From: CAIODY01 sp046051225
GTDB lineage: Bacteria; Bacteroidota; Bacteroidia; Chitinophagales; CAIODY01
NCBI GenBank assembly: GCA_046051225.1
Contig: JBJOOR010000007.1
Span: 114,467 to 178,466 of the forward strand
DNA: 64,000 bases
Direction: 5' to 3'
Position numbers and translations under genes: made by a program. Under the pieces are notes generated by a model, which had not been told where the DNA came from, did no database searches, and was given only the letters and a program-made list of their open reading frames with translations. Below are positions 18,002-26,279 of this stretch, piece after piece; the stretch's first letter is position 1; every line of letters begins with the position of its first letter.

Positions 18002-18102
18002 TTTGATGTGGTTGAAATTTAATTCCAATCCAATTTAATTTCCTTTAAGTATTACAATTATACTGTTTGATATTTTGAAACCATAAATTCATACTAAACT
18101 TG

Positions 18103-18110
18103 TACATTTG
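18103..18110 (+). promoter_or_regulatory. -7 box TACATTTG for the first trans-sulfuration gene
   Basis: TACATTTG matches TAnnTTTG and lies 25 bp before the start codon. A TTTG at 18074-18077 is 25 bp upstream, longer than the usual 19-20. Confidence 0.5.
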
Positions 18111-18135
18111 CGGCTTATTCAAAAACAATTAATCA

Positions 18136-19278
18136 ATGAAATTTTCAACCAAAGCCATTCACAACGGACAAAAGCCAGATGCTACTTCGGGTGCAATTAT
18201 TCCACCAATTTATATGACCTCTACTTATGTGCAAGAAAGCCCAGGCAACACCAAAGGCTACGATTACACAAGAGCTGGAAACCCTAATTTTACTAACTTG
18301 GAAGAGGCTTTGGCATCATTGGAGGAAGGAAAATACGCTACCATTTTTTCATCGGGTTTGGGAGCAATTACTGCATTGATTTCAACTTTGAAAAGTGGCG
18401 ACAAAGTGCTTGCCACAAACGATTTGTATGGTGGCACTTATCGAATTTTTACAAGAGTTTTTTCGCAATTCAATATTCAATTTGAAACTATCAACACACA
18501 AGATTTGGCAGAGGTTGAAATGAAAATGAGTGAAAAACCAAAATTCATTTTGATTGAATCGCCCACCAATCCGTTGTTGAATATTTCCGACATCGCAGCC
18601 ATTTCTACCATCGCAAAAAAACATGGTGTAATGGTAGTGGTTGATAATACTTTTGCTTCTTCTTATTTTCAAAATCCATTGGCATTAGGTGCTGATGTGG
18701 TGATGCATTCGACCACAAAATATATTGGCGGACACAGCGATACTATTGGTGGTTTGCTGGTTACAAACGATTTGGAATTGAAACAAAAATTTGATTTTGG
18801 TAGAATGGCAATTGGCTTAAATCCAAGTCCATTCGATGCTTGGTTAACATCACGAAGCATCAAAACTTTGGGTGTAAGAATGGAACGTCATGCCGAAAAT
18901 GCAATGAAAGTAGCCGAGTTTTTTGAACAGCATCCAAAGGTGAAAAAAGTATATTATCCGGGTTTGAAATCTCATCCAAATCATGCCATTGCGATGAAAC
19001 AAATGAGAGGATTTAGCGGCATTGTTTCAGTTGAATTTAATTGCGATTTAGAAACTACGAAGAAATTAATTTCATCACTTCATATTTTTAGTTTGGCTGA
19101 AAGCCTTGGTGGTGTTGAATCTTTGGTTGACCATCCAGCATCAATGACACATGCATCCATCCCAAAAGCTGAACGTGAAAAAATTGGATTAGCTGATGGC
19201 TTGGTTCGCTTTTCGGTGGGTATTGAAAATATTGAAGATATTATGGCTGATTTAGAAAATGCTTTAGCGACAGTTTAA
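18136..19278 (+). CDS. Cys/Met trans-sulfuration PLP enzyme (cystathionine gamma-synthase/lyase type)
   Basis: The 380-residue enzyme belongs to the fold type I gamma-family that joins or splits cystathionine. It starts STKAIHNGQKPDATSGAIIPPIYMTSTYVQ and has YDYTRAGNPN, FSSGLGAI, LYGGTYRIF, VVDNTFASSYFQNPL and the PLP Lys195 in HSTTKYIGGHSD. SLGGVESLVDHPASMTHASI near the C-terminus is also conserved. Synthase and lyase members are hard to tell apart by eye; the family resemblance is to cystathionine gamma-synthase/lyase. A second, more distant paralogue follows after a terminator, so the two are not one transcript. Confidence 0.92.
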   Translation: MKFSTKAIHNGQKPDATSGAIIPPIYMTSTYVQESPGNTKGYDYTRAGNPNFTNLEEALASLEEGKYATIFSSGLGAITALISTLKSGDKVLATNDLYGGTYRIFTRVFSQFNIQFETINTQDLAEVEMKMSEKPKFILIESPTNPLLNISDIAAISTIAKKHGVMVVVDNTFASSYFQNPLALGADVVMHSTTKYIGGHSDTIGGLLVTNDLELKQKFDFGRMAIGLNPSPFDAWLTSRSIKTLGVRMERHAENAMKVAEFFEQHPKVKKVYYPGLKSHPNHAIAMKQMRGFSGIVSVEFNCDLETTKKLISSLHIFSLAESLGGVESLVDHPASMTHASIPKAEREKIGLADGLVRFSVGIENIEDIMADLENALATV

Positions 19279-19294
19279 TGATAATTTTTAATCG

Positions 19295-19330
19295 AAAAAA
19301 GGCAAATACAAAAACGTATTTGCCTTTTTT
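19295..19330 (+). terminator. Intrinsic terminator between the two trans-sulfuration genes
   Basis: AAAAAAGGCAAATAC (19295-19309) pairs with GTATTTGCCTTTTTT (19316-19330), a perfect 15-bp stem with a 6-base loop. Confidence 0.85.
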
Positions 19331-19362
19331 ATTTACTTAAATTTGCGAATTAAAATTCCATC

Positions 19363-20553
19363 ATGAATAAATCATTACACATCGAAAGTGTTTGCGTACA
19401 AGCCGACAAATACCCCAACCATAGCCACATTCTGCCTATTTATCCTACATCAACTTATACATTTGATACGGCTGAAGAAGGTGCAGCAATTTTGCAAGGA
19501 AAAGAAAAAGGCTATATTTATAGTAGGTTCGAAAACCCAACATCCGACCCTGTTTGTGAAAAAATTGCAGCCTTAGAATCGTTTGGATTAAACATGAAAT
19601 TGCAAGCATTTCTTACTGCATCGGGCATGGGTGCAATTAGCTCTGTGATGATGGCTTGTGTGAAACAAGGCGAAAAAGTTTTAACGCATTATTCGTTGTA
19701 TGGTGGCACCGAAGAATGGATGATGCGATTGATGCCAAACATGGGCGTAGAGCCGATTGTAATTGATTTTGATAATTTGAATAATGTAGAAACGGTTTTA
19801 AAAAATGATAAAACAATTTCATTAATTTATATCGAAACGCCTGCCAATCCTACGTTGCAGTGTGTGGATATAAAAGCGATTTGCGATTTAGCAAAAAAAT
19901 ATTCGGTTCGTGTTTGTTGCGATAACACTTTTGCAACGCCCATTTTACAACAACCTTTTGCACACGGAGTTGATTTTGTAATTCATTCGGTTACTAAATA
20001 TTTGAATGGGCATGGTACTACAATTGGTGGTGTGGTATTGGGAAATGATTTAGAATTTATGAATACCATTTACAAAAAAACATATCGTTTGTTGGGTGCA
20101 AATTCAAATCCGTTCGATTCGTGGTTGGTGATGAATGGCTTGAAAACACTGCCTTTGCGGATGGAACGACATTGCAGCAATGCAATGAAAGTAGCTGAAT
20201 ATTTACAAACAAATAATGCCATTTCGCAAGTGCATTATTTAGGAATTAAAAATCATCCGTATCATCAATTAGCAAAAAAGCAGATGAAAGATTTTGGCGG
20301 CATGATTTGTTTTGAATTAAAAAATGGATTAAGTGGCGGACAAAAATTCATCAACAATTTAAATCTTTGTGTGAAGGCAGTTTCGTTAGGAACGGTTGAT
20401 ACGTTGGTATCGCATCCAGCATCAATGACGCATACCAACATACCCAAAGAAGAACGCTTGAAATATGGTATTACAGATGGCTTAATCCGCATGAGTGTTG
20501 GCTTAGAGCATGTGGATGATATAATTGCAGATATTGAAAATGCGTTGAAATAA
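19363..20553 (+). CDS. Second trans-sulfuration PLP enzyme (methionine gamma-lyase-like or related)
   Basis: This 396-residue paralogue has LPIYPTSTYTFDTAEEGAAI, YIYSRFENPT, LTASGMGAI, YSLYGGTEEWMMRLMP, CCDNTFATPILQQP and the PLP Lys212 in HSVTKYLNGHG. SLGTVDTLVSHPASMTH is the C-terminal signature. Methionine gamma-lyases usually carry YGCT at the site where this protein has YGGT, so the substrate is uncertain: a lyase acting on cystathionine, methionine or an O-acyl homoserine are all possible. A -7 box TAAATTTG at 19338-19345 gives it its own promoter. Confidence 0.9.
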   Translation: MNKSLHIESVCVQADKYPNHSHILPIYPTSTYTFDTAEEGAAILQGKEKGYIYSRFENPTSDPVCEKIAALESFGLNMKLQAFLTASGMGAISSVMMACVKQGEKVLTHYSLYGGTEEWMMRLMPNMGVEPIVIDFDNLNNVETVLKNDKTISLIYIETPANPTLQCVDIKAICDLAKKYSVRVCCDNTFATPILQQPFAHGVDFVIHSVTKYLNGHGTTIGGVVLGNDLEFMNTIYKKTYRLLGANSNPFDSWLVMNGLKTLPLRMERHCSNAMKVAEYLQTNNAISQVHYLGIKNHPYHQLAKKQMKDFGGMICFELKNGLSGGQKFINNLNLCVKAVSLGTVDTLVSHPASMTHTNIPKEERLKYGITDGLIRMSVGLEHVDDIIADIENALK

Positions 20554-20560
20554 AAAATAA

Positions 20561-20577
20561 ATTCGTGCATTCGTGGC
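20561..20577 (+). repeat. Dispersed 17-bp repeat, copy 1
   Basis: ATTCGTGCATTCGTGGC occurs here and at 22704-22720, each time in a short AT-rich intergenic gap ahead of a gene and each followed by an A-rich stretch. Confidence 0.7.
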
Positions 20578-20597
20578 GATAAAATAAAAATCAAAAA

Positions 20598-22103
20598 ATG
20601 AAAACTATCAAAAAAATATTAGTTGCTAATCGTGGCGAAATTGCCATTCGTGTAATGCGAACTGCAAAAGAAATGGGCATTAAAACTGTGGCTGTTTTTT
20701 CCGAAGCCGATAGAAATGCGTTGCATGTAAGATACGCTGATGAAGCCGTTTGCATCGGTGCTCCACCCAGCAATCAATCCTATTTATTGGGTGATAAAAT
20801 TATTGCAGTTGCAAAAAGTTTGAATGTAGATGCCATTCATCCTGGTTATGGTTTTTTGAGTGAAAATGCTGGATTTTCAAAAGCAGTGAAAGATGCAGGA
20901 ATGATTTTTATTGGACCAAGTGAAGCATCTATACTTTCAATGGGAAGTAAAATTGCTGCGAAAGAAACCGCAAAAAAATACAATGTGCCTTTAGTGCCAG
21001 GCACTGAAAATGCTGTATTGACAAGTGCTGATGCTTTGAAAATTGCAACCGAAATTGGTTTTCCTGTTTTAATAAAAGCTAGTGCAGGTGGTGGTGGTAA
21101 AGGGATGAGAGCTGTTTATAAAACCGAAGAATTAGTAGAACAATATGAAATGGCGAAGAGTGAAGCCAAAAATTCTTTTGGCGATGATGCGGTGATGATT
21201 GAAAAATATGTAACCGCCCCTCGACATATTGAAATTCAGGTTTTATGTGATAATCATGGTAATGGCGTTTATCTTTTTGAAAGAGAATGCAGCATACAAC
21301 GCCGACATCAAAAGTTGGTGGAGGAAGCACCATCGGCTTGTTTAACGCCCGAAATCAGAAAGGCGATGGGCGAATGTTCTATCCGATTGGCATTGGCTTG
21401 TAACTACAGCGGAGCAGGCACTGTAGAGTTTTTGGTAGATGATAAACTGAATTTTTATTTCTTAGAAATGAATACCCGTTTGCAAGTGGAGCATCCTGTT
21501 TCTGAAATTATTTGTGGCAAAGATTTGGTTGCCGAACAAATAAAAGTGGCGATGGATTTACCACTTTCATTCACACAAGATGATTTGAAAATTAATGGGC
21601 ATAGCATAGAACTTCGTGTTTGTGCCGAAGACCCAATGAATAATTTCTTACCTGATATTGGAAAGTTAATTCGCTATGAAAAGCCCAACGGCACAGGCGT
21701 AAGAGTAGATGATGCGTATGAACAAGGCATGGATATTCCGATTTATTACGACCCGATGATTGCAAAATTAATTGTGCATGCACCTACTCGTGATGAAGCC
21801 ATTGATAGGCTTTGCAGAGCGATTGATGAATATAAAATCACGGGCATTCAAACCACTTTGCAGTTTGGAAAATGGGTGGTGCAACATGAAGATTTTAGAA
21901 CAGGAAATTTAACTACACACTTTATTGATAAAAATTTCAAACCCGAATATTTAAAAACTGAAACCGCCGAAGAAGCCAACATAGCGGCTTTAGTGGCGGC
22001 ACATTTTTTTGAAACAAAATCTTCATCGGTGAAAAGTGGCTCTGTTAATGTTGTAGAAAGTGTTTCAAAAAATGAGTGGAGAAAGAGAAGGGATATGAGA
22101 TAG
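20598..22103 (+). CDS. accC: Acetyl/propionyl-CoA carboxylase biotin carboxylase subunit
   Basis: The enzyme carboxylates biotin on its carrier protein using ATP and bicarbonate. The 501 residues include the N-terminal KKILVANRGEIAIRVMRTAK, HPGYGFLSEN, the ATP-grasp glycine loop KASAGGGGKGMRAV, ERECSIQRRHQKLVEE, EMNTRLQVEHPVSE and IELRVCAEDP. All are intact. A tail of about 45 residues after the core (KTETAEEANIAALVAAHFFE to the end) is like that of biotin carboxylases linked to propionyl- or acyl-CoA carboxylases. No biotin carrier or carboxyltransferase gene is next to it, so its complex cannot be stated. Confidence 0.94.
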   Translation: MKTIKKILVANRGEIAIRVMRTAKEMGIKTVAVFSEADRNALHVRYADEAVCIGAPPSNQSYLLGDKIIAVAKSLNVDAIHPGYGFLSENAGFSKAVKDAGMIFIGPSEASILSMGSKIAAKETAKKYNVPLVPGTENAVLTSADALKIATEIGFPVLIKASAGGGGKGMRAVYKTEELVEQYEMAKSEAKNSFGDDAVMIEKYVTAPRHIEIQVLCDNHGNGVYLFERECSIQRRHQKLVEEAPSACLTPEIRKAMGECSIRLALACNYSGAGTVEFLVDDKLNFYFLEMNTRLQVEHPVSEIICGKDLVAEQIKVAMDLPLSFTQDDLKINGHSIELRVCAEDPMNNFLPDIGKLIRYEKPNGTGVRVDDAYEQGMDIPIYYDPMIAKLIVHAPTRDEAIDRLCRAIDEYKITGIQTTLQFGKWVVQHEDFRTGNLTTHFIDKNFKPEYLKTETAEEANIAALVAAHFFETKSSSVKSGSVNVVESVSKNEWRKRRDMR

Positions 22104-22165
22104 ATTTTGATTTCAAAAGACATTTTTTTTAGAACCTAATTTATTAACCTCTTCTTAGCCTTACT

Positions 22166-22663
22166 ATGGAAGCAAATAATGTAGTCAAATTTTATTATCA
22201 TTCAATTCTGGTTCCATTAAGTTCTTGCATTCCATTAATTTGGCTATCATCTATTTTTTTTGCTCCTTTTAATTCTGTATTCCCATTTATAATATTGGGA
22301 ATAGTTCTTTTTGCTTTTATGACAAAACCATTATATAGCTTAATAAAATCTAAACCTTCGTTAATGTTAAGTAAAGAGAGTCTGTATATTGATGCCTCTG
22401 ATTCAAATATTTTCTGGACTGATATTGAAGAAATAAAATTAATAAAGCAAAGAGGGGCTTCAATTTCAATTAAACTAAAAGATAAGGAAAAATATATTTT
22501 CAAGAATAGAAACCCTGTAAACAGAGCATTTCATCGAATTTCATCTTCAATTTTTCATGGCACTTTTCAAATTCCGTTAACTTTTATTAAAGGTAAAAAT
22601 GAAGATATATTCGCCGCAATCAATAATACTTTTATTAAAGCAACGGCAATAGAGGGCTTTTAA
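22166..22663 (+). CDS. Two-helix membrane protein with PH-like domain (STM3941-like)
   Basis: The 165-residue protein has two close membrane spans at about 12-30 and 36-52 (ILVPLSSCIPLIWLSSIFF and VFPFIILGIVLFAFM), followed by a soluble domain. That domain (KPSLMLSKESLYIDASDSN, then FWTDIEEIKLIKQR, then YIFKNRNPVNR) resembles bacterial PH-like domains of the STM3941 family of unknown function. It stands alone between accC and the Fic gene. The assignment rests on topology and the WxDIxxI pattern, so it is moderate. Confidence 0.7.
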   Translation: MEANNVVKFYYHSILVPLSSCIPLIWLSSIFFAPFNSVFPFIILGIVLFAFMTKPLYSLIKSKPSLMLSKESLYIDASDSNIFWTDIEEIKLIKQRGASISIKLKDKEKYIFKNRNPVNRAFHRISSSIFHGTFQIPLTFIKGKNEDIFAAINNTFIKATAIEGF

Positions 22664-22703
22664 ATTTCTACTGACCAATATTCCTAACGGAACAAAAAAA
22701 ATA

Positions 22704-22720
22704 ATTCGTGCATTCGTGGC
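22704..22720 (+). repeat. Dispersed 17-bp repeat, copy 2
   Basis: ATTCGTGCATTCGTGGC is identical to the copy at 20561-20577 and lies just upstream of the Fic operator region. Confidence 0.7.
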
Positions 22721-22738
22721 AAAAAAGATAAAAATCGT

Positions 22739-22809
22739 GAGCCGAATAAAATTTCTATTCGGCTCAAAAAATGCGTATATTTGAGCCGAATAATTTTACT
22801 AATCGGCTC
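22739..22809 (+). promoter_or_regulatory. Fic promoter framed by two inverted-repeat operators
   Basis: Palindrome 1 pairs GAGCCGAATA (22739-22748) with TATTCGGCTC (22756-22765). Palindrome 2 pairs GAGCCGA (22783-22789) with TCGGCTC (22803-22809) and ends at the base before the ATG. Between and overlapping them is a -7 box TATATTTG (22776-22783), with TTTC near -33 inside the spacer of palindrome 1. The arrangement would let one repressor cover both promoter elements. Confidence 0.7.
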
Positions 22810-23919
22810 ATGAAACCTTACAATTGGCAACATAAAGATTGGACACATTTCACTTACAACATAGTTGGTTGTGATGATTTGCTATTGGCTATCAACAAGG
22901 CAGAAGCCAAATTTGGCGGCGTTGTTAGCACTTTGCCCAAAGGCATCAATGCTGAAACTGTGGTGGATATGATGGTAAAGGAAGCATTAAAAACATCAGC
23001 CATCGAGGGCGAAGTTTTTAGCCGAAAAGATGTGCTTTCATCTATCAAAAAAAACTTGGGATTAGCTCCAAAATCAGAAAAAATTCAGAATAAAAATGCC
23101 GAAGGCATTTGCAAACTGATGATAAAAATGAGAGCCACATTTGATAAACCACTCACACAAAAAATGTTGTTTGAATGGCATCAGCTTTTATTTGAGCAAG
23201 AAAAAAATATGCAAGTGGGCAAATGGCGAACCCACAAAGAGCCGATGCAAGTGGTTTCGGGGGCTTATGGAAAACAAAAAGTACATTTTGAAGCACCGCC
23301 ATCTGCTGCGGTTGCAAAAGAAATGAAGCAATTTATTGAGTGGTATAATCGCACTGCACCCAATGGAAAAAAGCCAATTTCGAACAGCACTGTGAGAGCC
23401 GCAGTGGCGCATTTATATTTTGAAAGTATTCATCCATTTGAAGATGGAAATGGCAGAATAGGCAGAGTATTAGCTGAAAAAATATTGGCGCAAGGTTTTG
23501 GAAAACCACTGCTCATCAGCATTTCATCGGCAATTGAAAAAAACATAAAGTTGTATTATACCAATTTGCAAAAGGCATCGTTGAGTAATGAAGTTTCAAA
23601 TTGGGTAAAATATTTTATTGGCTTGATAAAACAAGCAATGGATGAAACTGATTTGCAATTAAAATTTACAATTGCGAAATATCATTTCTTTGAAAATTGG
23701 AAAAGCAAATTAAATGCTCGGCAATTAAAAGCTATTAAACGGATATTGGATGAAGGCGTTGATGGCTTTGAAGGCGGCATGAATGCTGCAAAATATGGCA
23801 GCCTCAACAAAGTGTCGAAAGCCACAGCCACCAGAGATTTGCAGGAATTGCTGCAATTGAAAATTTTAAAATCATCGGGCGGCGGACGAAGTACCAGTTA
23901 TAGTTTAGTGGGATTTTGA
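22810..23919 (+). CDS. Fic-domain AMP transferase with N-terminal inhibitory helix and C-terminal winged helix
   Basis: From the ATG at 22810 the protein has 369 residues. The N-terminal part is DUF4172-like and holds the inhibitory motif T62-S-A-I-E66-G67, which blocks ATP in class II Fic proteins. The Fic core has the complete catalytic motif HPFEDGNGRIGR (residues 208-219), with the essential His208. The C-terminus (NKVSKATATRDLQELLQLKI, then SSGGGRSTSYSLVGF) is a winged-helix DNA-binding domain. Fic enzymes transfer AMP to a target protein. A DNA-binding tail plus palindromes over its own promoter suggests autoregulation. An in-frame ATG at 22771 lies just upstream of the -7 box (22776-22783), hence upstream of the predicted transcription start, and was rejected. 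Confidence 0.93.
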   Translation: MKPYNWQHKDWTHFTYNIVGCDDLLLAINKAEAKFGGVVSTLPKGINAETVVDMMVKEALKTSAIEGEVFSRKDVLSSIKKNLGLAPKSEKIQNKNAEGICKLMIKMRATFDKPLTQKMLFEWHQLLFEQEKNMQVGKWRTHKEPMQVVSGAYGKQKVHFEAPPSAAVAKEMKQFIEWYNRTAPNGKKPISNSTVRAAVAHLYFESIHPFEDGNGRIGRVLAEKILAQGFGKPLLISISSAIEKNIKLYYTNLQKASLSNEVSNWVKYFIGLIKQAMDETDLQLKFTIAKYHFFENWKSKLNARQLKAIKRILDEGVDGFEGGMNAAKYGSLNKVSKATATRDLQELLQLKILKSSGGGRSTSYSLVGF

Positions 23920-24195
23920 ATAAAGATAGCACTTAACCAGTAGCACTTTCTTTAAAAACTAGATAAATTTAGCACCCTCAACGGTTTACCAAACTTGAGC
24001 ATACAACACATCTTGATGTTGTTATTGGCTTTAACAACCACGTTCACCAGCAATGTTATTGAAATTATTTTCACTCATATCACCTATTCATTTTTCCATT
24101 TTTTTACTTTCTGATAAATCTCATCTGTTAAACTAATCCAAATCATTAGTGAAAATATATTGGTACTGCACTTTTGCTGTAATAAAAAAATACAT

Positions 24196-24537
24196 ATGAA
24201 TACTAACACAATAACAGACAAACAGTTTTTTACAAACATTACATCAGAAGAGTTTATGGAGAAAATGAAACACCCGGGTTATATGGTATTGGATGTAAGA
24301 ACACCTAATGAGTGGCATCAATTTGGGTATATTTATGATTCAAGAAAAATTGATATTTATCATCCTGAATTTGAAAATGAAATTGAAAAATTTGATAAAA
24401 AACATGATTACTTAGTTTACTGCTTGAAAGGTCAACGAAGTATTGAGGCTTGTAAGATTATGGCCAAACATGGTTTTACAAAATTGTATAATTTAGAAGG
24501 AGGCTTAGAAAAATGGCAAGGTCCTTTAGCTAAATAA
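24196..24537 (+). CDS. Rhodanese-like domain protein
   Basis: From the ATG at 24196 the protein is a single rhodanese domain of 113 residues. It has YMVLDVRTPNEWHQFGYI near residue 30, then the active-site loop YCLKGQRS with the sulfur-carrying Cys, and GFTKLYNLEGGLEKWQG at the end, all usual in this family. Such domains carry or sense sulfane sulfur in the cytoplasm; the partner is unknown. About 276 bp of AT-rich, apparently non-coding sequence precede it. It converges on tag. An upstream in-frame ATG at 24160 adds 12 residues not expected for the fold and was not used. Confidence 0.9.
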   Translation: MNTNTITDKQFFTNITSEEFMEKMKHPGYMVLDVRTPNEWHQFGYIYDSRKIDIYHPEFENEIEKFDKKHDYLVYCLKGQRSIEACKIMAKHGFTKLYNLEGGLEKWQGPLAK

Positions 24538-24581
24538 CTTCTTGATTTAAAAAAATACGATTGATTAGTTTTAGAATCATT

Positions 24582-25145
24582 TTACTTTCGCCAACAACTA
24601 TCCAAATGATCATCCACCATGCCAACGGCTTGCATAAAAGCATAGCAGATAGTTGAACCACGAAATTTAAAACCAAGCTTACCTAATTCTTTGCTCATCA
24701 AATCTGATATTTCGGTAGTAGGTTTTATATCACTTAATGTTTTTGGATGATTTACAATTGGTTTATGGTTGGTAAATTTCCAAATAAAATTAGCAAACGA
24801 GCCGTATTGTTTTTGAAGTTCTAAAAATAATGTAGCATTATTTATAGCAGCTTCTATTTTTAATTTATTTCTGATAATACCAGCATCAGCCATTAATCTA
24901 TCAATATCGGTTTGTGTAAATTTAGATACTTTTTTAGCATCAAATTGTTTAAAAGCTAACCTAAAATTTTCACGTTTTTTTAAAACCGTATGCCAACTTA
25001 AGCCAGCCTGAAACGATTCAAGAATTAAAAATTCGAATAAAAGGGTATCATCTTTTACAGGCTTGCCCCATTCTTCATCATGATATTTTTTATACAAATC
25101 ATCTTTCAAACACCAACCACATCTTACTTTTTCTTTACTCATCAT
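24582..25145 (-). CDS. tag: DNA-3-methyladenine glycosylase I
   Basis: The enzyme removes 3-methyladenine from alkylated DNA as the first step of base excision repair. The 187 residues begin with the zinc-binding RCGWC and YHDEEWGKP, then LLFEFLILESFQAGLSWHTVLKKRENFR and the helix-hairpin-helix region. The C-terminal HLDSCW supplies the remaining zinc ligands. It is 2 bp downstream of the DinB-fold gene, so the two form a small operon. Confidence 0.96.
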   Translation of the reverse strand: MMSKEKVRCGWCLKDDLYKKYHDEEWGKPVKDDTLLFEFLILESFQAGLSWHTVLKKRENFRLAFKQFDAKKVSKFTQTDIDRLMADAGIIRNKLKIEAAINNATLFLELQKQYGSFANFIWKFTNHKPIVNHPKTLSDIKPTTEISDLMSKELGKLGFKFRGSTICYAFMQAVGMVDDHLDSCWRK

Positions 25146-25147
25146 AT

Positions 25148-25648
25148 TTAATTTAAAGGAGTCATTCCAAATTCAACCCATTCATGTTTTGCTGGGCCAT
25201 ACATACCAGGCACTTTCATACCCATTTGTCGCATGGCTAAAGTAAGCTGCCCACGATGGTGTGTTTGATGTTTAATTAATATATCTAATGTGGTGCCTCG
25301 TTTCCAATTTTCACCATACATATTATCTTCCATTTCTAAATCACTTTCTGTCCATGTTTTTATTTGTTCTAAAAGCTTTTCAGTATTGGCTTTATATAGG
25401 GCTATAATTTCCTGAACAGTTGTTTTTTCATCCCATTTATCATTATGTGTATGATTAAAATTAATTCCAATTTGCCCAATCATTTCGGGTAATGTTTCGG
25501 CAATATGCCAAGTAAGCTGTCCAAGCGTTCTTCCACCTTCAAATAAGGGTTTCAACATTGCATCATTATCAATTTGGTTAAATAATTTAATAGTAGATGC
25601 TGATTCGTAGCCCCAATCTGCAATAAAATCTGTTATTTTGTGATACAT
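25148..25648 (-). CDS. DinB-fold metal-dependent protein
   Basis: The 166-residue protein is a four-helix DinB/YfiT-type bundle. The three expected metal-binding histidines are in LTWHIAETL (about residue 48) and LIKHQTHHRGQL (about 130-141). Members act in thiol transfer or in stress responses, but this one has no assigned substrate. The name DinB here means the fold and has nothing to do with DNA polymerase IV, which is encoded 7 kb away. It is upstream of tag on the same transcript. Confidence 0.85.
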   Translation of the reverse strand: MYHKITDFIADWGYESASTIKLFNQIDNDAMLKPLFEGGRTLGQLTWHIAETLPEMIGQIGINFNHTHNDKWDEKTTVQEIIALYKANTEKLLEQIKTWTESDLEMEDNMYGENWKRGTTLDILIKHQTHHRGQLTLAMRQMGMKVPGMYGPAKHEWVEFGMTPLN

Positions 25649-25712
25649 ATTTAGTTGAAAAAATTTTATAAATTAGGCGGCAATATAAGATGAGAATATT
25701 AAATAAAAACAA

Positions 25713-25744
25713 TTTGTATAATTCAATTTATAGTTTTACATTTG
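25713..25744 (+). promoter_or_regulatory. rpsO promoter (-33 TTTG, 20 bp, -7 TACATTTG)
   Basis: TTTG at 25713-25716 and TACATTTG at 25737-25744 are spaced 20 bp apart and fit the Bacteroidota consensus closely. The start codon at 25790 follows after about 45 bases. Confidence 0.8.
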
Positions 25745-25789
25745 CACCTCAAAATAAGAATAACAAAAAAAGCAAAAGCTTTAAATACG

Positions 25790-26059
25790 ATGCAATTAAC
25801 TAAAGAATCAAAAAAAGAAACAATTAAAAAGTACGGTGGTAGCGAAAAAAATACAGGTGCTACTGAAGCTCAAATAGCTTTATATACTGAAAGAATCAGC
25901 CATATCACATCGCACATGAAAATTCAGCCGAAAGATTTTGGCAGCAACCGTGGTTTAATTAACATGGTAGGAAAGCGCAAAAAATTGTTACAATATTTGC
26001 ACGATAATAATTTAACAGGCTATCGTAAACTAATTGCAGAATTAGGATTAAGAAAATAA
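25790..26059 (+). CDS. rpsO: 30S ribosomal protein S15
   Basis: From the ATG at 25790 the protein has 89 residues, the usual S15 length. GGSEKNTGATEAQIALYTERI, ITSHMKIQPKDFGSNRGLI and GKRKKLLQYL are family blocks, with the loop residues that contact 16S rRNA helices 20-22. An in-frame TTG at 25742 overlaps the -7 box and was rejected. pnp follows after a terminator, the same gene order as in many bacteria. Confidence 0.97.
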   Translation: MQLTKESKKETIKKYGGSEKNTGATEAQIALYTERISHITSHMKIQPKDFGSNRGLINMVGKRKKLLQYLHDNNLTGYRKLIAELGLRK

Positions 26060-26074
26060 TCTGTAAAAAAATAA

Positions 26075-26108
26075 AAATTGCCCTTGGTTATATAACTAAG
26101 GGCAATTT
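26075..26108 (+). terminator. Terminator between rpsO and pnp
   Basis: AAATTGCCCTTGGTTAT and ATAACTAAGGGCAATTT form a near-perfect palindrome with one wobble pair, 15 bases after the rpsO stop. The arms meet with little loop and the T tract is short. Confidence 0.65.
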
Positions 26109-26279
26109 ACTTTTATAACGAATCGGATTTTATTCGTTTAATAAATTAAAGAAATCGAAAATTATATAAATTAACGCCGGGAAATAGTTGAATATACTAC
26201 GTTTTATCTCTGAAAAATATTCCTCGATGAAACAACTATTTACGATGAACCTTGGCAACAAAAACAAAACAAAAATTTT

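Noticed and set aside
22771..22809. Upstream ATG of the Fic gene
   Set aside because: It precedes the -7 box; the ATG at 22810 lies about 20 bases after the predicted transcription start and gives the usual N-terminus.
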